Shown piece after piece: positions 46,000-58,700 of a DNA stretch of 64,000 nucleotides; within the stretch, counting starts at the first letter, position 1; every line of letters begins with the position of its first letter. Source of the DNA: Dipteronia dyeriana (taxonomy: Eukaryota; Streptophyta; Magnoliopsida; Sapindales; Sapindaceae); assembly GCA_032871835.1 (NCBI GenBank), contig CM065296.1, positions 114,772,146-114,836,145 of the forward strand. Direction: 5' to 3'. A model generated the notes under the pieces. The model was not told the DNA's origin. It worked only from the letters and a program-made list of their open reading frames with translations, and searched no databases. The translations under genes were made by a program, and so were the position numbers.

Positions 46000-47540
46000 C
46001 TTATTTCGTGAACAAACCACATTTTGGGTGTTTCTATGTAAGGGTAGCTTAGGCTCTCAAGACCTCAAGAGAAGAAGCACCAAAGGTAAAATTCTAAGTG
46101 CTTGCTTGCTTTGAAGCGACAGTTGCACACACTCACAACTCATGCATAATTATTGAGAATATATGTTGTGTGTTTATATATGTGCTTTCATGATTTGATA
46201 ACTCTTCATGCATGTTTATTTTGATCACATATTTGCATTGGAATTGACATGCATTATGTGTTGCTCTCTCACACACACTCACTTGTATTTGAATTGTTAT
46301 GCATGTGTGCTTCATTGTTCTACCTTGCATTCATTGTGTGTTTTGGTGTGGTGGATTTTTCACTTTAAAAAATCCATAACAGGGCAATGCATGTGTGTTT
46401 TGGTGTGGTGGATTTTTCACTTTGAAAAATCCATAACAGGGCAATGCGCGAGTTTATGCACGAGTGCCTACCCGTGCATTCGCGCACTACCCACGCAATA
46501 AGAAGATTGAGGATTTTCAATCTCTCGGTGTCAGGTCAATGTGCGGTACTTGTGCGGGTCCTGCTCATTTCACTAATTGAGATTTTGCATCTCTCTGGTT
46601 AAGGCACTTGGGCGGACACATGCGCAACCTAGCGCGAGTGTGCGCGGATCACTGTGCAGGTCCAAACCCGTGCATAGACCCGCGCATTACGCTGATCTGG
46701 CAAGTTTTTTTCAAAAAGATAGTACTTCATTTTGGACTCATATAAATGTGTCTCTTCATATTCAGGTCATTTTCAGAGTTCCATTTTTCATTCTTTTCTC
46801 TTAGAATATTTTTCAAGAGAAAACATCTTCCAAGAACTCACATTTATACACTCAAAGCTTTTCCTTTGATCTTAAAAACATCATCTTGCATCACCTATGA
46901 CTATATAGAGTGCATCCATACATGGTTAAGCATCATCACATCTTGTTTGGTAAGTTTCTCACTATCTTCATATAAGTTAAGTGGTTTTCTTTTCTAGCCA
47001 TCTCTTTTATCATTTATATGCTCTTAGAATATATTATAAATACAAATAGAGATTTTTTGTGATGAAATGATTGAGCGTTTTATTGTAATAGCTTCATAGG
47101 ATTGTTTGATCTATGTTTAGCTAAGCGTTATGAACATCGCATTTAACTCTTAATAACTAAGATTGTTTTAAATGTCATCTCATCATCCTAGATAAGAATA
47201 TAAGGTTCCCTAGCCTTGTTTGTTCTTTCAATAACTTCATATATTCACATAGGTCATTTATCTCTTCATTGAGAAGTAAGACTTGTGTAGATTCCGGGAT
47301 TAGGTAGCTTAAATCACAAGCAAGTTGGATCAAGTTCACTCATACCGGGATTAGGCAGTGGTGGTGGATTATATATCGGGATTAGGTTGTAATTTCTTTA
47401 CCATTAGTGCTTCGAGGTTAGAGCGTGGCGCACTTAACAGCCCGTGATTTTTCCCATTTGGAGGGTTTCCACGTATATCTCAAGTGTCATTTTAATTCTG
47501 TATTTATTATACTTGTTTGATTTCTTCCTCCATTATTGTA
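46000..47540. mobile_element. LTR-like or other insertion inside the copia element
   Basis: About 1.5 kb unrelated to copia coding sequence replaces protease and integrase core. It has a 58-bp tandem repeat (46335-46450), a GC-richer patch of GTGCG/CGCGC words (46440-46700) and an end region with CCACGTATATCTCAAGTGTC-like sequence that resembles copia LTR ends. No TSD was found. It could be a solo LTR or a chimeric replacement. Confidence 0.45.
46335..46450. repeat. Two-copy 58-bp tandem repeat
   Basis: Units start at 46335 and 46393. Both contain GTGTGTTTTGGTGTGGTGGA and CCATAACAGGGCAATGC, with one or two differences. Confidence 0.9.
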
Positions 47541-48340
47541 ATTGTTAGAGCCATTGAATCCACATCTTTGATTCATCTTATCGCCTTGATTTCCAATAAC
47601 AATGGTAGCACTTAGAGTTGTAATATCCAGTTGAGTTGAAGACTTAAAATCTTCTATCCTCTATTCATTATTTAATAACAAGTATTGTGTTTCTTGCAAA
47701 GATATATTTCTCCTCTGAGACGTAATAACAGAAACAACAAAGTCATATTCTCTACCAACTCCATGTAGTATGCTCAAGATAAGATCATTTTCACTAACTA
47801 TTTGTCATGCTGCCTTTAGACTATCACCAATGGTTTTCCCCTTATGTACAAAATCTGCATAGAGTTTGCTCTTTTTTTGACATTGTGCAACTGAAGGACT
47901 TTAGTGTTATGTGAAAAATTGTTCAAGAGTACTCCAAACCTCTTGAGAACTAGTACAATCACTAACTTGACCTATAACACTTTGACCTATTATTGAAAAT
48001 AACCAACTTTAAAGCAACTGGTCAGTTCTAGTCCAAGTTAGATATTCCTTATTTAGCACTATTTGTTTATCTCCTTCATCAAAATTTTGAACTTTAATGA
48101 ACTTAGATGGTATAGACTTTTGATTCAAGACGGAATCTTCTAATTGAAAAGCTCTAATTACTGGAAATACTTGAGTCTTCCACTGTATTTAATTGGCATT
48201 GTCTAGCTTTACTTGTAGGTTGAAATGCATTGATTTCACCAGAGAAATGAAGTCACTAGCCTTTGAGATCGACGATGAATCATCTTCATGCTCAGTGAAA
48301 GAACTATAAAGTAAAGCCATGGACGATCAGTCCTTGTATG
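47541..48340 (-). pseudogene. Copia gag remnant
   Basis: It lies directly after the PBS in element order. It has Trp/Gln/Leu-rich gag-like translation in several broken frames. No long open frame remains. Confidence 0.55.
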
Positions 48341-48352
48341 GCTCTGATACCA
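48341..48352 (-). other. Copia primer-binding site (tRNA-Met)
   Basis: TGGTATCAGAGC on the minus strand, 13 bp inside the right LTR. Confidence 0.9.
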
Positions 48353-48365
48353 TAAAATAGCTAAG

Positions 48366-48880
48366 TGTTTGATGAAATGCCTCTAAGAAAGATATATGAA
48401 CAATATTAGTTAAGCAAAACAGAGCATAAGAAGAAAAGAAAGAGAACTCTGTGTATTTTTCATTTTCATTTTATTGAAGAATGTGAAAGATATAGAGAAT
48501 GATCTTGAATACATTTTTTTACACTCACACAATTTCTAGAAGTCTTGTTTTGGATAAGATTTCCATTTGGCAATTCTGGTACAACATAAATTCCCACCAG
48601 AAAGCAAATTAGTTATAGTTGGGTTTCTTCCCGCCAAAAGTTTGTTAGACGAGATATTGATGATCATCATGATCATGATGATCATGTCATGTTCATCATG
48701 ATCATGTCATGTTCACCATGATCAAATTTATTCTTATACGATGTTTATAGGATAAGCGAGCATTGTAGCAAAACCTACAATGATTTCATTTGAGTGATAT
48801 GATGTTGTATGAGCTGATGTAGAGATGTAGAGTTGCACTGAGTCTGGCCATTAACTTGCTCTTGATCATTTCTTCTAACA
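48366..48880 (-). repeat. 5' LTR of the copia element
   Basis: Begins TGTTAGAAGAAATGATCAAG (minus strand, from 48880) and ends CATCAAACA at 48366. Confidence 0.85.
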
Positions 48881-49756
48881 AAAGCCTAACCGGGTAGGAA
48901 AAAAATCATGCAATGTAACCATAAATAATCAATGATTAGGGATTTGTTCCAAAATTTGCCTATATCTTACCCATGCCTCATGAAAAGGCTTATCATCTTC
49001 CTCGGTGAAGCTTGCAATTTGGATCCGAATCTCTTTAATCTTCACGGCTAGAAATAACCTATTGAAGAAAATTTGGCACACTTCATCCCATGTAGTTAAG
49101 GATCCTGCCCTCAAAGAACCAAACCACGCCTTGGCTTTATCCTTTAGGCAATACCTAAAACATCTTATCTTCAGCTGTTCTTCGGTGAGCTAGCCTATCG
49201 GGAAGGTCTCCAATATAGAATGATAATCCTTCATGATTTGTAAACAATCTTCAATCGGATGGCCATTGAAAGAAGAAGCATGGCAATATGAAGTCCCTTG
49301 AGCTCATAGCTTCTAGTTGTCGCACTCAACACTGTGGGTGACGGTTGATGCTCTATCATAGGTTGACCGGATTCCCTCATATTTATGACACCTTGATTTT
49401 CCTCATGCGTAGGTGCCCTTGGTGGATCCACATTCACATTCTCCTCTTGATCTTCCATTTTCAGAATCGATGTGCCCTCTAGTTCAATAAAAATGTATAT
49501 ACCCTCAAACTGCCTTGCAAGCCGGCCTACTCGGTTTATGTTGTCGATGATCGAAAATAAATTCCTTCTAAGAGAACGGCAACCGTGCATACACTTGTGG
49601 TCCTGAAACACCAAAAATGAAAATACCAACGAAGTAAAAAGAAACTAAAAAGAAATAAAACTATCCTAATATAACAAATGGCACACACACTACCTAAATC
49701 GACCAACTAGATTCAACTAATAAATCTACGCCGATCCCCGACAGCGGCTCCAAAAT
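48881..49756 (-). pseudogene. Ty3/gypsy 5' end with gag N-terminal remnant
   Basis: The minus-strand frame 49114-48929 has the retrotransposon gag core (SLTTWDEVCQIFFNRLF, then a KPFHEAWVRYRQIL block). The upstream frame 49629-49231 is leader and N-terminal sequence. A PBS reading TGGAGCCGCTGTCGGGGA lies at 49735-49752, next to the LTR at 49757. The element is cut off at 48880 by the copia LTR. Its other end is not found left of the copia element. Confidence 0.78.
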
Positions 49757-51190
49757 TGATTACAATTTAATCAATTTAAAAGAAGAGTTCGTTCACTGGG
49801 ATCGATGATTCTACTAGTTGAACACTAATTAATCTAATTAAATCATAATCTAAGTGTATGAAAACTAAATGGCATAATGTTTGTCTTGGGTTAGTATTTT
49901 AATTCACTAATATGTAACAATGCAATAAACTAAATAACACAAAAGCTCACACTAAAATATGAATATAAAGGAATGCTAGGGAATCAATGCAACCTAATTA
50001 AACTTTAAAATGTAATCCATAAGTCTCATTAAAGCATTTAAATCCAATTGATAGGGTTTGTTTTATGAAGCACCTAATCTTTCCTATTACTCACATACGG
50101 TCATGTAATGAGAAGTGGTTAGAATTAGTTTTTAATTAAAACTCTAAACTAAATCACACATAGTTTGGTCATGCATATGGAAATTTTCTCAATTATTAAG
50201 CTTGTAGCTAATGACTAAATGGGATGGTCACCCACATCTAACCCTCAACATCATAAATTAACTAATCCTAACACAAACATTCATTTAGGTCTCATTTGAA
50301 TATAAGTGAAGGAATTAGAGCAAGTATTGCAATAAAAGAGACTACCAACGTATTTAATTAATAAACATTAGACTATAGGATTACAAAGAGTTGTTTAACT
50401 GATTTACATTAATCCCCTAACTTAGAAATTAGTTACACATCAAGGAAGAGAAATAAAACAAAGAAGAGTTAAAGAAGAAACCAAAGTTAGTCATTGAGGT
50501 TCGTAGACTTGTAAGCTTCCTCTTCTTGCTTTTCAAGATTCCAAGATAGATGGATAGATAGATGAAAGATGTCTAAGGATGGTGATAGAGGGGTGAAAGT
50601 GTCCAAAAGTTTATATGGCTAATGTTACATCACCAAAAACTCATATGGGTATTTATATTAGTCCAAAAATAGGTCAGGAATCAACCTAGAAATACGTGAC
50701 ATCTTACTATCGCGTCGTTGAATGTCGTGGCTGACCATGATGACAACTCAACCGTAACATCTTACTTCTCCGTTTCGTGTCATCTTTTTAGGTGACACCT
50801 CGAGCGACAATGGCTAGAAAAGTTGTTGTCGCTCGGTATGTCACGGTCTCCCATGACGGAAATTAGACCGCGACATGTCGCTTCCTTTAGTTACCGCTCA
50901 TGTTCTCCAAGCGATGTTTTGGGTGACTCCTAAAACAAGTTGTTATCACCCGTAGTGTCGCGGTCTACCATGACGACGCTCCATGACCGCGACAGCTCAT
51001 GCCTTTTGTCCAAGTTTCTAATTTCCAACACTTTTAGGTCCCAACTTCACTCAAATCATCCATATGATACCCCTAATATGAAATCCTGTAATAATACTCA
51101 ATTGAGCCATTAAACATTTGTTTTTACCCGAGAATTTAGCAACAAGCATTGGAAGGGGGACTCGAATCTAGTGTTATCATGGCTCGATCA
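49757..51190 (-). repeat. Shared LTR of two LARD/gypsy units
   Basis: A 1434-bp LTR related to 2799-4902 and 9575-10935. On its left is a PBS, so it is the 5' LTR of the gag fragment. On its right is a polypurine tract (CACCCTCAAACCTAGCC, + strand), so it is also the 3' LTR of the unit at 51191-58700. This LTR-interior-LTR-interior layout is what unequal recombination between elements would leave. Confidence 0.85.
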
Positions 51191-53156
51191 ACACCCTCAA
51201 ACCTAGCCTTTTATTCGTCCTCGAGTAAAATCAAGAGAAAACAACAACAAAAACAAACAAGCAAACAATACGAAGACTCGATAAAAACAAAAGAAATTCA
51301 AGTAACAAAAACTCGAAAGCCGTATTTTCAATTGATGATGAGATGCAAAGAGGTATGGATAAGGAGAGTAGACACATGTAAAACATTCTCATGCAACTCG
51401 AAGGCACTCATGGGACACTAGAACAACATGAATCCCACACTTAAAGTGCTCTCATGTCGGGAACTACTCACTCTCACACCTCTAGCATAAGTCGCTTTGA
51501 CTCTAAACCTCATGTGGACATTCTCTTTTCTTTCCTCTCGGAGTCCTAAGTTCACACTCATACAAAGTATTCAAGGATAGAGTTATGCATGGGAATCAAA
51601 TACTTGCATACAATAAGAAATGAAACATTATTATTTTGGTGAACTAGCCTAGGAAGTGAATCAAATGCCATGGATATGGAAGATCATGCTTCAACAAACA
51701 TTCCCAATCGAGATTTCATAGTAGATCATTTAGATCTTCCCTTTGGTTGTAATGGGGTCATCGGGTGAAATATGGTGAACAAAGAATAGGAAATGGAATT
51801 CAAAAGTCACCAATCTTGCTAAGACACTACATGATACAACTAATACTTATGCTCTATTCACATCACTCGTGACACTAGTTAGGAATGACTTTTCATTACA
51901 CTTGTGCTATATATGAGTACTCTACTAGTGAGTAATTTACAATTACATACAAGACTCTTATTCCTTTTTTTCTCTTTTTCTCTTTTTCTCTTTTTTTTAA
52001 GCTCATAAGTGCACATTTTCGCACTTTTACATTTTTAAGCCTTTTACCTTGCACGTTTTCAAATATAGCCTAAATACATGCTAACTTTTCATATTTAAAG
52101 CTTTTCCACCTTTCACCACAATACAACACATCCTAACAAGATTGGCAACAAGAGTAGGCATGTGTTTAGGTTTAGGCTATATGGTGTAATATGGTTCCAA
52201 CAGAAAGGTAAGTGTTTGGCCTCAAAATTGGCTTGGAAGCACACAAATAGGGACATGGAATGTGTTTAGGTTAATATGAGTAGTTAATTACACACATTGC
52301 CTAAAATCATTTTCACCATTTCATCTATCAAGGGAATGTAAGTATCCATCAAGCAATCCACAAATATAATGCGATGTGATGTCCTATGGCAATTGATGCA
52401 TGTGACGAGATAAGTGTTTAAGATGAAACAATGTAACACTCAAATGTGCTTTTAAGGCTTGTGTTTGTGAACTCACTAGGTGGTCTCCACTATTAGAACA
52501 AGGTGTTTGAGCACCTAATCCCCTCAACTTGAACACAAAAGGATGGGACAATCCCATGAAGCGCAAGTGAGACCCTAGAGTAACAACAAGATGCTCAATT
52601 GAGCACATTATGCATAAATAAACTCTCCCACAAACACACACTCAAAGCATCACACCCAAGCTACTTGAAGCTCAAAAATTTTAGCCATACGACTATTTTT
52701 GAAAGATTTGACTCAAAAATAAACAAAAATTTGACTCAAAAATAAAATTTAGGACTCAATAAAACCAAAACAACCGAAACCGGTGTCAACGGCCCCAAAC
52801 CTAAACTCAACATTGTCCCCAATGTTGACAATGAGAGGCCAACAAAAAAGCGCTTACACCATAAACAATCAAAACACAACACAATCAACATAAAATAAAA
52901 TAAAATGAACAAAAGCTCGATCAACATGGCATAGAAAGCTCGCAATGGAAAATAAACATCAACCATAACATAATACATCGCACACCCCTTATTCTAATCA
53001 TAAATGAAACAAAACAACCTAAAAGATGCAAAAGTACCACTACGGTAGAAATCAAATAACAAGAGTAATTAAAGCAAGTGCGAAAAATAACTTAAAGTAG
53101 TAAATAAAGCAAACAAAACAAGTCTAGCTAAACAAATACAGCTCAAGCTAATAATG

Positions 53157-53190
53157 AGGTGGTGGTGGTGGTGGTGGTGGTGGTGGTGGT
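53157..53190. repeat. (GGT)n microsatellite
   Basis: About 11 GGT units. In the relative at about 6860 this is a single short GAGGTGGTTGTGGT. Confidence 0.9.
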
Positions 53191-53199
53191 TGCCATAAG

Positions 53200-55158
53200 G
53201 ATCCAGGCATCAGTTCATTCCCCTTCCAACCGGTTTTTATTGTTGCTCTGTCCTCTGCTTCTTTTCTCGATATCTCCATAACAGTCTGGACAACAGTCTG
53301 GACAATAGTCTCCTCCTCTGAAACTACTGGTCTGTCGGTCGGGTGAACTGAGAACTGGGGCTAGAATCATGATCCTGAAGCTGACCCTAGGGATGGCAGC
53401 GGGTCGGATTCGGGTGGATTTTGTAAAATCTAAACCCTCACCCGTAAAAAAATTCCTCACTCACACCCGCCCTCGAACCCGGGTAGATAAGCGGGTTCGC
53501 GGGCGAGTTTGAACCCATGGGTTATGGTTGCACCCATACCCTCACCCACCCGCGAACCCGTGAAACAATGTTGGTTCATGGGTGGATGCTTCACCCATAG
53601 GATACCCACAAACCCCCAACCCACGAACCCGCGATTTGTCATTTATAAATTTCCACATGTAATCACCTATTGGATATTTAATTAAATTAAATTTCCATTT
53701 CTAATTCCCTACTTGATACATTACAAAACAATAATAGCTATTAAAATAAAACGACCAAAAATAATTCAAATGTCTATGTATGTTTATATACAAGTATTTT
53801 ATTTATGTGGGTTCGTGGGTCCAACCCGAGGGTTCATTTTTCCAACCCGCACCCATCCGCAAACCCATTGGGTTTTTTATTAAACGGGTTCGTGGGTCCA
53901 CGGGTCGTAAATTCATCATTCACACCTAACCCTACAGGGTCGGATCCGGACGGGTGCCCTCGGGTGCGGGTCAAATTGTCATACCTAGCTGAACCTGTAC
54001 TCTGGGTCCATGGATATGGAGGTCTATAACCTGGAAATGAATGTGGAGGCTGGTAACCAGGAGCTGGATACGGGTGTTATGGATATGGAACCAGCTTTAT
54101 TTCTCTCTCATATGGCCGTAGATAGAGCTCCTGCCTCAAATCGGTAATGTCCTGTCTAAATCCTGTATCCACCATATCTATATTCGCCATCATCCGCTAT
54201 TCCATCCACTGCATGTGCTGAAGAATTGAGTTCTGGGCATCTCCAATGGCATTTAAATTTACTGCATCTGCATCAGCATGTTGTCCTCTAGAGAGTTTGG
54301 TAGCTGCTAACAAACGCTCCAATGCGGGGAGAGAATCGTCATCCTCAGGAAGCCGCTCATCATCAACATCATCTGCATGCTCATCCCGATCGGGCTCCAC
54401 GTCATCATCATCTGATTGATTCTGAACTACTCTCTCCCTTTTCTTCTTGGGCCGGTTGCCTTCTCCTCTATCGGGTCTCGGCAAACCTCATTTCGGAAAC
54501 AGTGAATACCATGTGTGGATTCTAAAATCAGGCTCGATCTCAATAAACTCATCAGAAGACATGTTTACACCCATCTGGCAAAAAAAGGTGATAAGGCAAG
54601 AGAACACCATTGCTTCTTTCTTTGTTGTGTCCTTTGTTGACTTGTGAATCTCCATTTTCAAAATCACCCCCACATCTAAAGGATGCCTATGTTTATTGCA
54701 GTAGAGCAAGGTGACTATCTCATAAGCAACCATAGTACGATGTCTGCATGGCCTCATGGAATGGGAAATGAAAATGTGCCAGAAATCCATCTCTAGTAGC
54801 AACCTCTTCTGCTTGATCGGGTTGGGCCTGGAGTTCCAAAACTTCATCGGCTGGGCTACCAAACTGTTGGCAAGGTCAATGTTCATTCTAGAGAAAATAT
54901 CAACCGAGGAACCCCTTTGAACATGGTAACTGTGTGTGGAAGTTCAGTCTTGTAATGTCTGTTAATGTCCCCAGAATTGATGCAAACTTCTCTACCACGA
55001 ACCAATACCGGACTTCCTAAACTATAGGTCCTTTCAATGACTCCTGTATAAAAATCCTTAACTATCTGAGGGAAATATTTTGCAGGCCTTTGAACAAAGG
55101 TGCCCCAGCCTTGAACTCCAACCATCCTAGGAATTGGAATCTCATACAACTCGCTCAA
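53200..55158 (-). pseudogene. Transposase_32-like retroelement ORF, broken
   Basis: On the minus strand, 55158-54883 and 54886-54488 overlap and together show the features of the 'putative plant transposon protein' domain often carried by plant gypsy/LARD elements: a GWGTFVQRPAKYFPQIVKDF block, a VRGREV block and a later HRTMVAYEIVTLLYC-like helical block. The segment 54484-54197 is an acidic Asp/Glu-rich linker. A Pro/Tyr-rich tail follows to about 53200 and is split by a hAT at 53388-53987. Stops and shifts make it non-functional. The molecular function of this domain is not known to me. Confidence 0.7.
53388..53987. mobile_element. Non-autonomous hAT element (600 bp)
   Basis: Ends TAGGGATGGCAGCGGG and (read inward) TAGGTATGACAATTTGACCC, with 8-bp flanks GCTGACCC (53380-53387) and GCTGAACC (53988-53995), one mismatch. 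Subterminal regions are rich in GGGTTCGTGGG and its complement. It lies in the tail of the Transposase_32-like ORF. Not related by sequence to the GGGTTGGGTT MITEs. Confidence 0.88.
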
Positions 55159-56498
55159 GTTGATCCCCCTCTCAGATATGAACTTCTTTCCACTGGATTT
55201 TGCTATCCTATCAAAAAATCATGGTTTTCGGCACGCGGGGATATCTACCTCTTTCCTTTGTCTTAGCCTCTTTTTGGTTTTTCCATACGGCTGGAATCTC
55301 CTGTCTCAGTACGGTTGCAATCTACCATAGTTGTCTGCTTGGTTCTAGCTATTTCACACCTTAGAACAAAACTGTGTCGCTTCAATTCGGATCACTCAAC
55401 AACTTCGGCTATCCAATACACCACGCATACCACAAACCACCACCACACAATCACAATATATGCAGAATAATACTAACAAACATCCAAATCAAAGTAATCC
55501 CGAAATTACCCCTAAATTTGCTCTAATTCTACCAAAATCAACCAATTTCACTCACAACTCCTCTAAAAACTCGAAATCAATACAATATATACTACAATAC
55601 ACTTCACAAACCAAAACTCACCCATCAACTCACACAATTATGCAAAAAAATTGGTCACCCCCCAACAATCCGAAAATTCCCCAAATTAACCCTAGAACAT
55701 GTAAGTGATTATAGAACTAGGATGTGGGACTATCAAGGGTCTAAAATAAGTGAAAAGAAGAAAAAAATATCGATTGTGTGGGTTGAAAGTCTTTGATGTC
55801 GCGTGGAGGGAGAATTGGTCACGGTTGATGTTTGAATTTATGGTGATGGGCTGCCCTACCACGAACTGCAGCTTTTATAATGAGTGATTGTTAGGGTAGA
55901 CATGTCACGGTCTTCCATGACGGAAAATAATACCGCGACACACCGCCTCTTCATAATGGCCTTGAAACTCTGGTGTCGCAATTGTTCAACCACGCGACAT
56001 GTGAGCGACAGGTCGAGCGACAGCAATCCTTTGAATTTGTCACGTGATTTTGTCACGGTCTTCCATGACAAAAACCATGACCGCGACACACCGCCTGTTT
56101 CACCTTTGAGTTGTCACGTCTGGAGCATCAGCGACACACCAGAGACACCTTAGGCGACAACAACTCCTTGATTTTATAGAGTGGAAAAGTCACGGTCATC
56201 CATGACGACATCATGACAGCAACATACCTGGAAAAACTCCTCCTTAATGCCATTCTGTGGTCCTAACTGCCTAATATGCACACATACTCAACAACAAACA
56301 TATCAAGGGCATTTGCTTGAACAATATGGGTCGGGAAAGCTTAAATTGAGCTACTATACTTGTATGCAAAATGAAAAATCACCCCTAAACCTATGTTTTT
56401 CTACACCTTTGTACTATAATCACAATTTGTTGCTGAAAATTAAGGTGTAAATCAACTTAAACTTTGAAGTGAAGTAGAATCCCTAACATTCACAATTA

Positions 56499-58700
56499 TT
56501 GCAATAAAAGAGTAAGTATTGCAATAAAAGAGACTACTAATGTATTTAATTAATAAACATTAGACTATAGGATTACAAAGAGTTGTTCAACCGATTTACA
56601 TTAATCCCCTAACTTAGAAATTAGTTACACATCAAGGAAGAGAAATAAAACAAAGAAGAGTTAAAGAAGAAACCAAAGTTGGTCATTGAGGTTCCTTGAC
56701 TTGTAAGCTTCCTCTTCTTGTTTTCCAAGATTCCAAGATGGATTGATGGATGGATGGATGGATGGATAGAGGGATGGATGAAAGATGTCTAATGATGGTG
56801 ATGGAGGGGTGAAAGTGTCCAAAAGTTCGTGTGGCTAATGTTACATCACCAAAAACTCATATGCGTATTTATATGGGTCAAAAAATAGGTCAGGAATCAA
56901 CCTAGAAATGCATGCCATCGTACTGTCGCGTCGTTGAATGTCGCGGTTGACCATGACGACAACTCAACCGCGACATCTCGCTTCTCCGTTCCGCGTCTGA
57001 TCGAGCCATGATAACACTAGATTTCGAACCCCCTTCCTATGCTTATTGCTCAATTCTCGAGTAGAATCAAGTGTTTAATGGCTCGATTAAGTGTATTTGC
57101 AGGATTTTGTATTAGGGGCATCATATGGGAGTTATGAGTGAAGATTGGGACCCAAAAGAGCTGGAAATTGGAAACTTGGACAAAATGACAAAATATGTCG
57201 TTGTTATGATTTCCGTCATGGGAGACCGCGACACACCACGAGACAGCAACTTTTCTAAAGTGTCGCTTGTGATGTCGTCATGGAAGACCGCGACATGTCA
57301 TCATGGACAACCGTGACATACAGGGTAGCGACAGTCTGCGAGCACGCATTTCTAGGTTAATTTTTGACCTATTTTTAGACCCATATAAATACTCATCTTA
57401 TATTATTGTGAAATAACATGAGCCACGCGAACTTTTGGACTACTTCCACCCTTCCATCACCATCTTTAGACACTTGAATCCATCCATCCATCTTGGAACT
57501 TGGGAAGCAAGAAGAGGAAGCTTACAAGTCAAGGAACTTCAGTGGCCAACTTTGGTTTCTCCTTTCACTCTTCTTTGTTTAATTTCTTTTCCTTGATATG
57601 TAACTAATTTATATGTTAGGGGATTAATGTAAACTTATTGAGCAACTCTTTGTAATCCTAGTCTAATGGTTTTTAATTAAATACTTTGGTAGTCTCTTTT
57701 ATTGGAATATATGCTCTAATTCCTTCACTTCTATTCAAATGAGACCTCAATGAATGTTTGTGTTAGGATTAGTTTATCTATGATGTTGAGGGTTAGATGT
57801 GGGTGACCATCCCATTTAGTCTTTAACTACATGCTTAATAATTGAGAAAATTTCCATATGCATGACCATGCTATGTGTTATTTGGTTTAGAGTTTTTAAT
57901 TTAAAACTAATTCTAATCATTGCTCATTACATGACCGTGTGTGAGTAATTGGGAAGATTATGTGCTTCATGAAACAAACCCTATCAATTGGATTTAAATG
58001 CTTACTTGAGACTTGTGGATTACATTGAGAAGTTTAATTAGGTTGCAGTGATTCCCTAGCATTCTTTCATATGCATATTTTAGTGTGAGCTTTTGTGTTA
58101 TTTAGTTTATTGCATTTTTACAAATTAGTGAATTAAAATACCAACTCAAGACAAGCATTATGCATTTAGTTTTCATGCACTTAGAATAGGATTAAATTAG
58201 ACTAATTAGTGTTCGACTAGTGGAATCATCGATCCCAGTGAACGAACTTTCTTTTAAATTGATTAAGATCAAAAATACCGCAATCAGCGTCTTCTTTTCA
58301 GACGACACCTCGAGCAACAACGGCTAGAAAAGTTGTTGTCGCATGGTATGTCGCAGTCTCCCATGACGGAACTTAGACCACGACATGTCACTTCCTTTAG
58401 TTTTTGTGCATGTTCTCCAAGCTACATTTTGGGCGACTCCTAAAACAAGTTGTTGTCGCCCGTAGTGTTGTGGTCTCCCATGACGACGCTCCACGACCGC
58501 GACAGCTCGTGCCTTTTGTCCAAGTTTCCAATTTCTAGCACTTTTGGGTCCCAACTTCACTCAAATCACCCATATGATACCCCTAATACGAAATCTTGCA
58601 ATAACACTCAATCGAGCCATTAAACACTTGATTTTACCCGAGAATTTAGCAACAAGCATAAGAAGGGGGACTCGAATCTAGTGTTATCATGGTTCGATCA
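56499..58700 (-). repeat. 5' LTR of the right LARD-like element, truncated and split
   Basis: Two parts, 56499-56997 and 58287-58700, together match about the inner two thirds of the LTR at 49757-51190. The beginning is lost at the junction with the interior. A solo LTR of opposite orientation separates the parts. The end is GGTTCGATCA. Confidence 0.88.
56998..58286 (+). mobile_element. Solo LTR, plus strand, nested in an LTR of the same family
   Basis: It begins TGATCGAGCCATGATAACAC and ends ATACCGCAATCA. It is flanked by a perfect 5-bp duplication GCGTC (56993-56997 and 58287-58291). Its orientation is opposite to every other LTR of this family in the window. A solo LTR is left when the two LTRs of a full element recombine. 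Confidence 0.95.

Larger units (their letters stand above)
43545..48880 (-). mobile_element. Ty1/copia LTR retrotransposon, degenerate, minus strand
   Basis: LTRs at about 43545-44049 and 48366-48880 (about 505-515 bp) share the start TGTTAGAAGAAATGATCAAG on the minus strand. A tRNA-Met PBS (TGGTATCAGAGC, minus strand 48352-48341) lies inside the right LTR, and a G6 polypurine tract abuts the left LTR at 44050. Coding remnants in element order are gag, integrase end, RT and RNase H. Protease and integrase core are missing, replaced by 46000-47540. Stops are frequent. The left LTR boundary and TSD are unclear. Confidence 0.88.
51191..56498 (-). mobile_element. Interior of the right LARD-like element
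   Basis: 51191-53160 and about 55500-56498 align with the interior of the element at 2799-10935. A 2.3-kb block with a Transposase_32-like ORF (about 53190-55500) lies between. A GGT microsatellite marks its left edge (53157-53190). The gag/PBS side is deleted: at 56499 interior sequence joins directly into the middle of an LTR. Confidence 0.85.
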
